DNA from: Hortaea werneckii
Taxonomy: Eukaryota; Ascomycota; Dothideomycetes; Mycosphaerellales; Teratosphaeriaceae
Direction of reading: 5' to 3'
Length of the DNA: 64,000 bases
NCBI GenBank assembly: GCA_037044905.1
Contig: JBAOKB010000173.1
Coordinates: 1 to 64,000 of the forward strand
Under the pieces are notes generated by a model, which did not search any database, was not told where the DNA came from, and saw only the letters and a list, made by a program, of their open reading frames with translations. Made by a program: the position numbers and the translations under genes. Below, one piece after another: positions 11,110 to 22,157 of the stretch (the first letter of the stretch is position 1; each line of letters opens with the position of its first letter).

Positions 11110-12350
11110 TAGAGGTGATCGATAGATAATCCAGAGTTTCTAAAGTGTCCTTGTGCGCTCTTGACGTCGCTTCCCACCAGGCCAACTGCCCATCTTAGGA
11201 ATTCCCCGAAATTGTCAAAATTGTGCGCCTGCTTCCGCCAATTACGACGAACAAACGCTTTGAGCTGTGAGAACAACTCTTCAATAGGGTTCAGGTCAGG
11301 AGAATAGGGTGATAAGAAAAGTAGCATAACACCGGCTTCGTCGCAAAACTCCTTGATCAAGGCACCCTGATGAAAGGACGCATTATCCATCACAAGAACA
11401 GAGTTTGGCTCAGGCCAACGCCCACACATGGGTAACAGCTCTTTGATGAAGTCTGCGAAAAATTCACCATCAGTCGATCCTTGGTATATCCGAGAGTGTA
11501 AGACCCCGCTCTGCGTATATGCTGGCAAGATCTGATGTCTTTCCTCACGATGAAACCTGGCGGTCTGGACGGCGGGCATACCTCGAGGCGCCCAGCCTGT
11601 GCGCCGCACGCCAGCTAGTGTATCACAACCAGACTCATCCACAAAGACAAGCTGGTAAGATTTGTATTCTGAGAGCTCGCGCAGGCATGCGTCACGTAGA
11701 TCTGGATCTCTCTCACACGCCACCCGTTGCGTCTTTTTCTTCGACCAGTCACAGGATTTTAGCGACCTGCGAACGCTGTCTTCGGAGACGCTCAACTCAA
11801 ACTCTTCCCAGACAAATTCTGCCATCTCGTCAAGGTACAAGTCTGGCTTGATGAGAAGGCAATCCAGTAGCGCGGCGAGGACATGTGGAAGTATGCGCGA
11901 CCGCCGTCCGCCGGCAGCTTTTGGCGCGCTTGGGGCCCCGAAGGCCCGAAGGTTGGCACGGACTCTAGTGACGGTGCGTGTGCTGCAGCTGGCAATATCG
12001 GCAATGTCCCTGTCGCTTAGCAAACTCGACCGAATCATCTCATACAATTGACTTCTCTGGGACTGTGCAAGGTGAGGCGCCATGGTTCATGCCGGCATGA
12101 TTTTTAGGGCTTTCGGGGATGGCTTCAGTAGTCATGCTCGGAACGATACGGAACAAGGCTTGGCGAGCAAGCTGTACAAACTTTATATATAAGCCAAAAA
12201 CTTAATATATGTGTTTGAACCAGGAGATATACTTGTTCTCGAGACACGAGATATATCATTTACGCAAAGAAGATATATGAGCTACAAACAGCTAATATAT
12301 GCGGATTTGACTCAATCTATAAGACCTCGAGAGGACACTGCAATCGCCGG
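11095..12350 (-). mobile_element. Tc1/mariner-like element with TATATA subterminal array
   Basis: The transposase-proximal end is 12090-12350. From the outside in it reads GGACACTGCAA and then a ladder of ATATA-centred motifs about 20-25 bp apart (near 12183, 12203, 12226, 12250, 12272, 12294), probably transposase-binding repeats. It matches 4285-4590 in inverted orientation. I found no matching terminal repeat beyond the transposase stop near 11100, so the far end is either truncated or lies at 4285, which would make a composite of about 8 kb. Confidence 0.6.
11100..12083 (-). CDS. Tc1/IS630-type DD34E transposase
   Basis: 327 residues from the ATG at 12083. An N-terminal helix-turn-helix region (SDRDIADIASCSTRTVTRV, about 23-41) is followed by a second helix-turn-helix and a DDE_3 catalytic domain. 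The triad is Asp149 (VFVDESG), Asp233 (LVMDNASFH) and Glu268 (SPDLNPIEELF); 34 residues between the second Asp and the Glu make it DD34E. The frame is intact with no stop, so the enzyme could be active. It would cut and paste its own element. The 3' end meets the stop codon of the convergent gene. Confidence 0.9.
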   Translation of the reverse strand: MAPHLAQSQRSQLYEMIRSSLLSDRDIADIASCSTRTVTRVRANLRAFGAPSAPKAAGGRRSRILPHVLAALLDCLLIKPDLYLDEMAEFVWEEFELSVSEDSVRRSLKSCDWSKKKTQRVACERDPDLRDACLRELSEYKSYQLVFVDESGCDTLAGVRRTGWAPRGMPAVQTARFHREERHQILPAYTQSGVLHSRIYQGSTDGEFFADFIKELLPMCGRWPEPNSVLVMDNASFHQGALIKEFCDEAGVMLLFLSPYSPDLNPIEELFSQLKAFVRRNWRKQAHNFDNFGEFLRWAVGLVGSDVKSAQGHFRNSGLSIDHLYQM

Positions 12351-12360
12351 TACCAGGTAA

Positions 12361-12510
12361 TTACTAATATTTCGTAAGTAGTAAGAATAAAGCTATTAGA
12401 GATAGACCTCTAAGTTTTAAAGAAATCGACTTCTTAAGAGTAAAGGAATCGACTTTACCCCCTTTAGGGTTAGACTCTAACGCTTACCTAAAAGCAAACG
12501 AATCGACTTA
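12361..12510. repeat. RIP-altered copy of the 31270-31450 repeat
   Basis: AT-rich and clearly homologous to 31270-31450. ATTAGAGATAGACCTCTAAG here aligns with ATTGGAGATGGACCTCCAAG there; all three differences are G-to-A or C-to-T in this copy. It retains TTAGGGTTAGACTCTAA (12464-12480), a decayed form of the telomere-like palindrome, and AATCGACTT boxes. The AT-rich tail to about 12640 holds no gene. Confidence 0.7.
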
Positions 12511-12641
12511 ATTTGTCCTAATACTAATAGTAGTATACTAAGTTATAAATTAGATTAATAAATGTTAAGCTAAAATTTATGTCCCTACCTTAGAAGAAGA
12601 ACGACCGAGTTTTTGGCGTAAGCGATAGGACTACGGTACAT

Positions 12642-15626
12642 TTATACTAGGTTATATCTTCCCGAAGGAATTATCGAGAATGGCCACATGCCTTGCACTT
12701 GGCCTTTGGCCTCAAACTTATAAGTGTCCTCGATCTTCGATTCTCCGTCTCGCTCGGCGGGCTCCACAACCCAGGACACGCTCATGCCCCGTAATCGAGA
12801 TCTTGGAACAGCTTCCAAGACCATCTGCAGAGGCGACAGCACCATGATCTTGCCGTTGATATCGCCGTCTATGTCGAAGATGGCGCGGCGTTTGTGCCTG
12901 TCAGTCATGTCGCCGAGCCTCTTTCCTTCGGCAAGGCCCGTGAGCATTAGTACTGACTGGACGGTGTTGCGGGTGCGCAGACCTGTGTCGCCTTCACGAA
13001 GATCAAAATCTGGGCAATGCGTGTGGCATTGTAGATGTCGATTACTGTGCTTGGTAATGCGGGATGCTTGGATCAGAGCTTCGCCGTGGCTGACTGGTGG
13101 AGCTCCCGCTGAATGAGTCATGTATGCGTCCGGAGAATCAGGCGGTCGATATATGTTTCTCACCTGGGCTTTACCAGAAGCATTGCTAGCCGGGTCAATC
13201 TGTAACAGCACCATGTCCGTTTCATGGGGGCTATCAAAGCCCCATGGATTGGTCGTTTGTCGGATTGGGTGTCCTGACCAGAAACCGCCTTTGTCCATGA
13301 TCCTGTCCACAAACCATGACTGCAGAGGACACCGGTCTGTGCTTGCATCGAGGAGGAACATATTGCGCGACGCATCTGCATCCAAGCCCAATGGAACCTG
13401 AGCCACTGATTCGATGATATCGCTTTTCCAATAATCGTTGAGATCTTCCTGATATATAGGGCTGGTGCTGAATTGCCCTGCTCTACGAACCTGTGCGGAA
13501 CCTAAAGAGCTGTCGGGACCTCGCCAGCGCCAATCCGATGTTGAGTTGAGTATCGCGTTGGCCAGATCCTCTTCTTCATGTGTCCTGAGGTACGTGATGA
13601 CTTCATGAAGGATGAACGTGGTCGCGCTTTCTAGCGTTCCGTAATTGGGGCGAAAGCGTCCTTTTAATGATCTGAGGCTCGTCCAAGGTTGGCGGTATTT
13701 TTCTTGAATCTCTTTCAGATCAATGAACTCGCTGACACGCCAGAGTAAGACAGAGAAGCAGAGACCCTCCTCTAGCAGCCCTCCGAATTCGGCTGCTTTC
13801 GTGGCGGCGGTTCGTCCTTGGGGATCCCATTCGGTGTCTTGAGCCACGCATGTGTTTTGTCGTATGAAAGACCCCATCCAAGAAAAGTCGTTCGTTCGTT
13901 GACTAGGATTCATTGCTGCTCTGTGGTCAGATAGACGCTATGTTTTAGGCTTGGAACCAGCAACGGATACTTACTGGGATGAAGCGGTGATTCATATAGC
14001 TGGGGCACCAGGAGGGAAAAGTCTCCATTTGCCAGCGACAGCGCAATTACACACGTATACAGGCTCTCTTGAGTGTGCGCCAGGACTGAAGTATTCAGTC
14101 TGAAATCGTAGTCGCACATGTTTCCAAGAATAGCGAGCTTGTCTGCTGGTTCATGCAAATTGCGCAGCCTCAAATACGGCAATGCCATTGCAGCACTGCA
14201 TGTACGTCTCGTCTCCGCTTTGTATGTGCGTTGAATCAGAGACTCTTCTGTCTCGACAAATTTCTGGCTTGCTCGGTTGGGCTGAGGGGGGTGAAACCAG
14301 TCAATGAGCTCTTTTATCCTCGGTAGATTCTGTGGGTTGAGCCAGGATCCATCTCTTGTTAGAGTCTCCCTGGTCTCTGTTTCCATCCTATCCCAATCCC
14401 GACGCCACTCGTCACGGTCAAGAATTTTGGGGGCTTCGACGCAAGCTTGGAGACAAACCTGCATCTTGTCCAGTTTTATCGCCAACTCACTTTCTGATGC
14501 GTCTTGCGAAATCAGATGCCAGCCATTGAGCACTACATTGTACAATTGCTGACGCGGAAAGAGCAAGAGCATGTTTCCGCTTGACGCAAACGCCTCTTGC
14601 AAGATCCAAGCTCTCGTGTTCCAGGAATCACCAACCACCAAGGTGACAGCTTCGCGTATGATTTTTCTCTCAACACAGATTGCGGTAAGGTTCCCGAACC
14701 TAGCCTGACTTAAGCCTGTGGCCACAGGAACTGACTTCCCCGATTTCATTTGGTAGTGAATCATAAGGGTGTAGAGGTGTTGTGGTTGGAGATGGACGTT
14801 AAGGAGCCCGATCGAGGTATGTGCGTTCTGGTATACGTAATCCATTGCTTGGATGGCCAGTTCTTTTTCTTGTGGCTTATCCTGCTCAATGCATTCCTAT
14901 CAAGAAGATAGTCAATCTTATTTGCTGCGTCGAAGAGTAACAAAGACGTACCTGGTCGATCCATATCATCCTGAACCCGTTTTCTCGAGCAAACGCCACA
15001 ATTCGATCCAATATCTCGTTTGCAGCTCTGGCATCACGTACTGTACCATCTTCCTCCACAACCTGATACGGTTGCTGTTCTGCCGTCTTTCGAGCATCAC
15101 TCCAGCGATATGACACTGCGACGAAATGGTCACATTTTCGAAGTGAAGCTTGCTGTAGTCGGCGAATGCGAAACCTTTTCACCTGCCGGCCATTTGGAAA
15201 TAGAGGGATGCGACGACACTCGACGCACGTGCGTTGGCACACGTGAACACAGCCGCCACTGTATTCGAACACTCTCTTCTCCCCATCAATGACAGCCTCA
15301 AGCTGTATGGGTTGCGAACCTTTGATCTCGCATAGTCTGCAGTGCCCAGTGCCCAACTCACGCACCAAACGCTCTTGCGAATCGGATTCTGTTGGAGTTG
15401 AAGCATTGATGTAGTCGCTATTCAAAGCACCATCATCGGCATTTGGATATTCTTCGTCCCCACCATCATCAAACGTTAGAAAACGAAGGTTTGAGGCCCA
15501 GTGGATAGCATGACTTCTTTGGACGCGGTGCGACAAGATGTCTCCCAATTTGTCATGCAACCAAATCTCGACCGCGCTTCCTATATCGTCCTGCATCACT
15601 GATCTGCTCCGTTCAGCGCTTGCCAT
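12642..15626 (-). CDS. HET-domain (heterokaryon incompatibility) protein
   Basis: Three exons: 15626-14952, 14896-13975, 13915-12642, with introns of 55 nt (GTACGT donor) and 59 nt (GTAAGT donor, CTGAC branch); 956 residues, frame closed across both junctions. A cysteine cluster (GHCRLCE and CVHVCQRTCVECRR, about 95-140) precedes the HET domain, which shows HFVAVSYRWSDA (about 167-178) and, across the first intron, MIWIDQ-ECIEQDKPQEKE followed by AMDYVYQNA. The rest is a long helical region of unknown fold. HET proteins trigger incompatibility cell death on non-self recognition. All parts look intact. Confidence 0.9.
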
Positions 15627-15660
15627 ATCGTAGCACGGCTTTTTCAGGCGACAGTCGAAG

Positions 15661-15770
15661 AAAGCAAATCAGTAACGGAAATGGATGTCAGCATATAGTC
15701 GAACAAAATGCAATGAAAGCAAATCAGAAACGCAAATGGATGTCAGCATGTAGTCGAACAAAACGCAATG
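15661..15770. repeat. 55-bp tandem duplication upstream of the HET gene
   Basis: Two imperfect units, 15661-15715 and 15716-15770, each starting AAAGCAAATCAG and ending CAATG, differing at a handful of bases. It begins 35 bp upstream of the HET start codon, so it may affect its 5' region. Confidence 0.85.
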
Positions 15771-17016
15771 ACGACGATTCCCCGCGAGTTGGCTTCTGCC
15801 CCTCCCACTCCTCCCCTTGGGGGCTTTGGAGCTGCTTAAAACAGCTGAGTGGCGAAGTACAGAAGTGTCTTGTGGATGACATAGGCATGGTCTAGACTGT
15901 CAGGATCTCGAACGCCGGGTCGCAAGATACCGTCGTCGACGCTGCACGTCAGACCCTCTGGCGAATAAGCGATAATCCGTAAAGGCAGAATGATCTACTT
16001 CCTGATATGATTGGATAGCCATAATGAGGCTGACGAATAGTGCTCTTCACAGGGCAGCTATGCATATGCGAACCAGCTTCCTTAGGCGAAGAGACAGAAG
16101 ATATCGGAGCTCTCCATTGGTCGTGATATTCCCGCCTTTTTTGTGTTGGGAGCTGATGCAGCTACAACAGCGGGGTAATCAAAAGTTGTTGCCATCACAA
16201 TGAAAGTTGCGGCTATGCGCGTTACGTGGTATGCGCAACTTGACTGCTCCCGGCCACAGTATTTTCTGAATTGCCGATCCAAGGAGTACGCAGGCGATAG
16301 GATTCGAGATTTGGATGCCATCGTTGGGAAAGCTCCTCATCTCCATCTGTCCAGCCTAAAACTAAGCGAAAAAAGAGCGTGCGCGAAACGTAGGGCGACC
16401 TCGCTACAGGTGATCCACTAACATTGTAGGTTAGGTTTAGTAGTGCGTTTAGGAGGTGAAAACACATCTCAGCTCTGCGGTAGCGGTCATCTGCGAGGAA
16501 CCGGAACCTCAGCACTAGTGCGTCGGGAGTTTGCACGCTGGGTAGATAAACAATGAACCTATGAAGGATCTCTCTCTTGATGCGCATTCCATAGATACGA
16601 TGGGAGAAGCCGGTTGCTCAAGGTCAAGGTCTGGGTCTTGAGAATGGTCGCAATTCGTTGGTCCTCCCGGGGCTTTGTTGTAGATTCTCTACTAATAATT
16701 CTAAGCTTTACAGGAGCACCTGAAAAAGAAGAACGTCCTATACATCGCTATGTGTATTACGCGTTCCGAGCTTAACCACGATGGTCCCTCCTCCTTCGAC
16801 GGTATGCTAATTACCCCTCAGGAACCCCGGTTGCACACCGGCATAGATGCCCACGAGGGGTATTGTGGGAAGTCGATAAGTTTGACTGATTTGCCTTCCT
16901 CTATTCGTACATAGCGCTGGTTTGTAGAAAGAACCCTTCGCGCAGATTCCTTCCGTCTCTCCTAGGCGCTTCTATACCACGTCATCTTCTTCCTACACGT
17001 ATTCTACAATCACCAT
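15771..17016. other. Intergenic DNA, no gene recognised
   Basis: Only short open frames without domain or consistent coding character. Confidence 0.5.
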
Positions 17017-17595
17017 CTACATGCGCAATGCATTGCTCAACCGCGGAGTGCTGCGCAGGATCGAACGAGAGTTTTCACCAATACGTTGAGCACGGTTATC
17101 ATGTTTGACAACCCGACGTTCGTGTCGTTCGATGAGAGCGTCGTTGATCACCTTCACAGCGAAATTCCAGTCTGGCAGCTTGGACGCTACACTGTGGAGC
17201 AGTCTGGTGGAGTCTAGCGGCAGTTCGCGCCAGCCATAATGCGTGAAAACGTCTTTTCCCCAGATCGCCAGGACGCTCGTTTGCAGCTGGAGTAGCTGCG
17301 CTCCACGATTCCGCGACTTGCGCTGTCGCTGAACCAGGCTCGCGAACGACGTCCACGCTATGAATTCCTCCCCTCGGTTGGACTCTCGTAACGATTGAGG
17401 AAAGGCGTCATGGAAGGCAGCTGCAGTCAGATCTGCGAAGTGTGATATGCTGAGGATCTTGTCACGATAGCTTTGGCAAACTTTTCGTCTCTGCGTGTCG
17501 TAATCGCAACACGAAAATTCTCGATGGAATGCTGCAGCAAGACCGAGCGCCGTGGAGGTATACGCGGTACGGGCCTTGCTTGTGGATGGTTGCAT
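17017..17595 (-). CDS. Hypothetical protein
   Basis: 192 residues from the ATG at 17595 (a longer frame reaches 17679). The composition looks protein-like, mostly helical, with LPDWNFAVKVINDALIERH near the C-terminus and a basic tail. No domain recognised and no visible intron. It could be a diverged fungal orphan or a chance frame. Confidence 0.4.
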   Translation of the reverse strand: MQPSTSKARTAYTSTALGLAAAFHREFSCCDYDTQRRKVCQSYRDKILSISHFADLTAAAFHDAFPQSLRESNRGEEFIAWTSFASLVQRQRKSRNRGAQLLQLQTSVLAIWGKDVFTHYGWRELPLDSTRLLHSVASKLPDWNFAVKVINDALIERHERRVVKHDNRAQRIGENSRSILRSTPRLSNALRM

Positions 17596-17763
17596 GGTGA
17601 GAGAAAGCGAAGGTCCCGCCTCGGCACCCTGTCTAGCAAATCTAAGGGAAAACACCATGAGTCGAGCGGACGCTCGCAATATAGAACTCTACTTCGGCGT
17701 TCGCCTAAAACTGGGGGAAGCTTCTGGTTAATGTTGCGTGCACAGATCATCTGTTCACGCTGA

Positions 17764-18873
17764 TGGTCTGAGCTCTAACGACTTCGAAGCTAGATGGGCT
17801 TTGAGCGAGAAGGCTGGAAGGACGTTAGATCAACAGGAGAACGTAGAGAAATGCTGCAAGAGAGATACTGTGCTAAATACTGTTGTTGAACATCACGTCT
17901 TTGGCACTCAACGATCGCTGTTTGAGACTTTATCGAGTCGTTCAGTATGGATTGAATCGGTGGCTTATGACGCCGCTTTGAGGTTGTTTCGTTCAGAAGT
18001 GTTATCAAGCACGCAGGCAAATGCACGACGTTGATTGCAACTCAGGATCCGAAAAAGGTTGGTCGAGGAGTGGAGATGTTACGTTGCGCAAGATACACGC
18101 CCAGATAACGTTGTGTTTGGTTGAGACAGCTTACCACAACAGCACTTGGGTCGTTTGGGGTTGGGGCTAGGGTTATTCTGCTTCAAAGCTCAATGATCCT
18201 TCTCTGGAATTTCAGGCCCGATTTTCTCCGTCACTTGCACTGTCGCCCTCTCGTTCACATACCTTGTTGAGCACATTTCACAGATCCAGCTCCATCTATA
18301 TCAACCCTGCCATCTAATTCGAATGCATTCAAGCATTCACTAGTTCTCTACCCGCTTCGGTACTGACGAATGATCCTTGCGCATCAACTTAGGCCTGTAA
18401 CCACTACGGTCATGGCTTCTATCTCAGCTACGTCTTTGGTGTGCTTGCCCGCACTGCCAGCGTCAAGCGACATACAGGCTACCTATCAACATACATTTGT
18501 TGTCGTGCCAGGGAACTTGCAATCCGGCGGGTTGAAGAGGTTATACAGGCTAGGAAAAGTCACGTGAGCTATTGCTCTTCTGCAGTAGGCGGATTACATC
18601 TACAAAGGGAAGGGACCAACTTACTACCTCAATTTTCGATTACTACAGAAGTTCGTTGGTCAGTGAGAAAATGACAGCATGTCATTGGTTATGTGGTAAA
18701 ATTACTGGCTGCCTCCGAAGAATTGACTAATTGTATTCAACTCTGTTTATCTCTGCCTTACTGACGAAAAAAAAAAAAAAAAAAAAGAGACTTTCGAGCC
18801 TTGCTGTGTTCGGTTGTGCCGAGCTCTGGCCTTTTGTAAGCTCAAGTAGCTGTCGGATAGGAAAGGATATGTC
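17764..18873. other. Intergenic DNA with a poly-A tract
   Basis: No gene recognised. A run of about 18 A lies near 18769-18786. Confidence 0.5.
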
Positions 18874-19185
18874 TCACCCTAACGAGTGACACCGTTTAAG
18901 TCGTCGACGAGTCCAGCTTCTAGAAGAGAAGAGTGCCAGAAAACGATAGCCTCCCGCCTCCAGAACAGCACAGCCCGGAAATTTGTGGATCGCGTAATTA
19001 TTGGGACTAATACCGCTATTGTTAGCCGTTGACAGTCCAGCGATATTTGTTAAGAGCTGCATCGTATTAGTGTGGTTCTGCCGACGTGTATTTCCTTGTT
19101 GACGTCGATACAGTGTAATAAGTGCCGGCGGGAGGGTGACGACGACGCCGAAGATTGCAATTATCGCCCCAGCGGATAGCGGCAT
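18874..19185 (-). CDS. Small single-pass membrane protein, hypothetical
   Basis: 103 residues. The N-terminus is a clear hydrophobic helix (PLSAGAIIAIFGVVVTLPPA, residues 2-21) followed by a basic stretch LYRRQQGNTRRQ, giving an anchor with a cytosolic tail by the positive-inside rule. This resembles membrane-anchor starts common in small fungal proteins. The remainder has no domain and could include unrecognised intron sequence. Confidence 0.45.
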   Translation of the reverse strand: MPLSAGAIIAIFGVVVTLPPALITLYRRQQGNTRRQNHTNTMQLLTNIAGLSTANNSGISPNNYAIHKFPGCAVLEAGGYRFLALFSSRSWTRRRLKRCHSLG

Positions 19186-19732
19186 TTTTTAGATTGCTCT
19201 AAGAGGTTCGGCTTAGACTTTAGGGTTGTTAATGAACGTGATCCAGTACTGAGGTACTATGTTTCCAGGTTCTCCATGTTAGCCTTTTATGTTTGTATGG
19301 GTGTAGGTGTAGCTGCTGTTCGTTCGCAACTAGCATACAGGTGCGAACTTGGGACCTCACATTCGCAGTAGTAGACAAGATGCGAAGGAGCATGACAAAC
19401 CTACGCTAATGCACTCCGCCTCGGACTCGTTAGACAACGGGAGGTGTCCTCTCCGTTGATTCGCTCGTGTCTGACGCACAGGTGCTAGCTTCATCTTAAG
19501 ATCCACGTGTGCAGTATACGTCGCTGCCTCGCTTTGAACCTACACCATTCAAGACATGGTCCTGACACGCGGTCAAACCTGGCAGTGCACGGCGTCCCTC
19601 GACTCACATTGTAAGAGCATCCAGATCTACCGCATGAATCTTCTACTTTGCTTTTCGAATCACGATTACCTTCATGGTGCTACAGACCAATCTTCATATT
19701 ACCCTTGCATGTATCGAACGCAACCCTGAAAG
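19186..19732. other. Intergenic DNA, no gene recognised
   Basis: Contains a tRNA-like looking stretch near 19330-19450 that does not fold as a tRNA (see rejected items). Confidence 0.5.
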
Positions 19733-20648
19733 ATGATGTCGTCTAGACAAGCGCGACCTGTGAGGCTGAAGTGCGAGCGTTGTCGCCGAGACAGGGTTGC
19801 CGTGAGTTTCTCGACTCTGTGTAATTCTCATCACTGACATGTGGTAGTGTCAACCGGCGGACAGGTTCTGGCCAGACCGAAAATGCGATCGCTGCCTTCA
19901 TTACGGCTACGAATGTGGGCCGAACGTCCCTCCTCCGCACAGGGCTCCGAGGGCTGCAACAGCTGGTGATCAAACACTAAAGCAGCTGACAATGCTGAAC
20001 CATGTTGTTGACTGATCTAGTTCCAACATACTCCGCTCAAGGCCCACGCACGATACTTACATGCATGTACGTCCTTCGCTTGATTTCGTGGGAGAACACA
20101 GGCTCCTAGACTGTAGCGACGATGACTTTGAATGGATGAAAGAATTTCTCCTGCTCCCCGAGAACAGATTGAAGAGCATATGCTTTCGGTTATCTGGAAT
20201 CAGCAACATGCTAAAGGACCTCTCTGACACTGGACACGACAGTCAGGTGCGTCGGTACCTGGAAACTGAAATCAAGGGGCGGATCGAAGACGTCATTCCG
20301 CAAGCTGAGAGGGCTCCGGATTTCAGCAGCGAGATAGTGTTCGATTCGTGGCGTGATCGTGCGATTGTGGACATTTCCGGAATCCGAATAAGACTAGTGG
20401 ATGGTCCGCCTCCTGATGACTTCTCAATCTGGCGACCACCAGCAACAGACCCGAGGGGTAAGCAGATGGGTACCTCCAACATCAGCTGCAACAGATCTGA
20501 CCTGAATATAGAATCTATTCGACTGTCTGGTCCGCGGAATGACGATATGACACCACCTGGAAATTTCGCCCAGCTTTCCCCAGAAGCGGATCTCGACGCA
20601 TTATTTCAAAGTCCTCTTCTCGACATTGCACTTGGGAGTCCAGCTTGA
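19733..20648 (+). CDS. Cysteine-finger protein (Zn2Cys6-like), multi-exon
   Basis: Exon 1 is 19733-19801, starting MMSSRQARPVRLKCERCRR; intron 1 is 19802-19847 (46 nt, GTGAGT donor, CTGAC branch, GGTAG acceptor); exon 2 continues CQPADRFWPDRKCDRCLHYG and then YECGPNVPPPHR. The CxxC...C...CxxC...C spacing recalls a fungal binuclear cluster, and the RCRRD...WP..KCDRC...CGPN pattern is familiar from uncharacterised proteins of Dothideomycetes. The C-terminal part is open from 20061 to 20648, with LLDCSDDDFEWMKEFLLLPE and SDTGHDSQVRRYLE. The joins between about 19960 and 20065 involve at least one more intron that I cannot place. Probably nuclear, and DNA-binding at most by analogy. Confidence 0.6.
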
Positions 20649-21552
20649 TTGGTTTCAGTCAGTGCTAGGCGAGTCTAGATAGTGACTTTGCGCACTAACG
20701 TTGGACAGGAGGCACTTTGAGCGGATAAAGCTGTCACTAACAGGAAGGACAGGTTGGGAGTCCATTGGTACGTCGGAGGGTTCTTCCGGTAGAATTGCCT
20801 GCTCAAGTAGACGAGAAATGTCTTGCGAAGGTGACAAATGCCAGCAAAATGATAACGAGATGGACGTAAATGCTCTTACATCACGCGTTGTCTGATCCGC
20901 TCGCCCGCTCCAGTGACTACTTTACATTGACTCGCCTCTACAGCTTCTGAAACGTGGCACGTTTCGGATCTGCAGCCATAACTCCAAGCGCGCAAACCCG
21001 GAAAATTTGCTGCAATCGAAGTGTGCAACATATGGCCATCTGCGCAATTTGTGGGAATGCGATGCGTTACAGGGAATCGTAGTTGCGTAGGCTATGACAC
21101 TCAGCTCTACTGTGCCCCAGGTAACATTGTCTTGACGCGATGCAAAGTAGTGTTTATGTAACCTGAAACTATTCTGAGAGTTCTGCTCATAACGACACGA
21201 TCACGTGATTGCTTCCCGTCTCCCTGTCTGGTCTTATGGGACAGCCCAATCTCAACTCGGCAGCGCTTGAGGATTTGAATCATGTCGTACGGAAGATCTT
21301 CTACCATCAACCTAGCATAGACAATACATTCGCCCATCAAGTCTTCCTGTGCGTTTCGTGAGGGCCTGCGCGACTGGCTGAGGAAGATGACGCAAATCCT
21401 GGGGAACGACGCGTAGGAATTGCGATACTCAGGTAGCGCAGAACCCACACCGCGTTGGTTGGCGTGGCAGTCAGGCATTTTTCTACAACACATACCAGCA
21501 GCGCTCTTGCTTGCATCGTTTGTACAAGCATGAACATAAGTCGTACAGATCG
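20649..21552. other. Intergenic DNA, no gene recognised
   Basis: Open frames on both strands, none with a domain. Confidence 0.45.
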
Positions 21553-22157
21553 ATGGACTCGAAGCCCGCGCATGACGTTACGCCTGATACACCACCGGAT
21601 GACAACGTCTCGCCTGGAGTACGCACCCCTGCTGCGCGCACTCTCCCGCGCACTCCGCCCTTCTCACCATCCCAGCAGCAACGCAACGCACAGCCGCAGA
21701 GGACATCAGATCCTATCATTGAGCGCGTCGAAAGCGTCATCGACTGGTACAGTCGAGGGGAGATATTGGAATCCGATCAAAGGTCTGGATTCGAGCTCTC
21801 TCTGACGCAGCTGGACGACCTTGAGCGTGGTTTGCAAAACGAGAAGCCTCCTCTGTGGTCTCTCCAGGAGTATCAACTTTGCTACGACTTCGAAGCACCA
21901 GACTGAGAAGGCAAAGTTGTTTTGCGTATACCTAGTGGGATCCGGGAGGATTTCGTTGGATCTTTGAAACCACAATTGGGAAGAAGCTCGCGAATCTTGC
22001 AAACAAGCTCTCCATGTCAGATGAAAGGGCTGATCCGAGAAATGACGGATATGCAACGTTCAAGCACACGGGACCAGAGCTCGACGGCAGCGACAAATGC
22101 GTTGCTTCAACTTTGGAACAGCCACGTTCACGGTGCTTTCGCCAGCAAAGGCTGTAG
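21553..22157 (+). pseudogene. Broken member of a fungal LR[IM]P-motif repeat-protein family
   Basis: The frame opens at the ATG at 21553 with a Pro/Thr-rich start, continues through SDPIIERVESVIDWYSRGEI and YQLCYDFEAPD, hits TGA at 21904-21906, resumes in the same frame as EGKVVLRIPSGIREDFVGS and then needs a one-base shift near 21967 to read KKLANLANKLSMSDERADPR up to the TAG at 22155. The motif order (acidic YDFE, V-L-R-x-P-x-x-I-x-E-x-F-x-G, then a K/A/L helix and a TG box) is one I recall from a multi-copy uncharacterised family in Dothideomycetes. The family's usual C-terminus is missing, cut where the PD-(D/E)XK gene begins. Confidence 0.55.

Noticed and set aside
19330..19450. tRNA-like stretch (GGTGCGAACTTGGGACCTC and a TAGCGTAGG A-box look-alike on the minus strand)
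   Set aside because: The T-arm stem and 7-base loop do not form and no acceptor stem is visible; at most a distant tRNA-derived relic.
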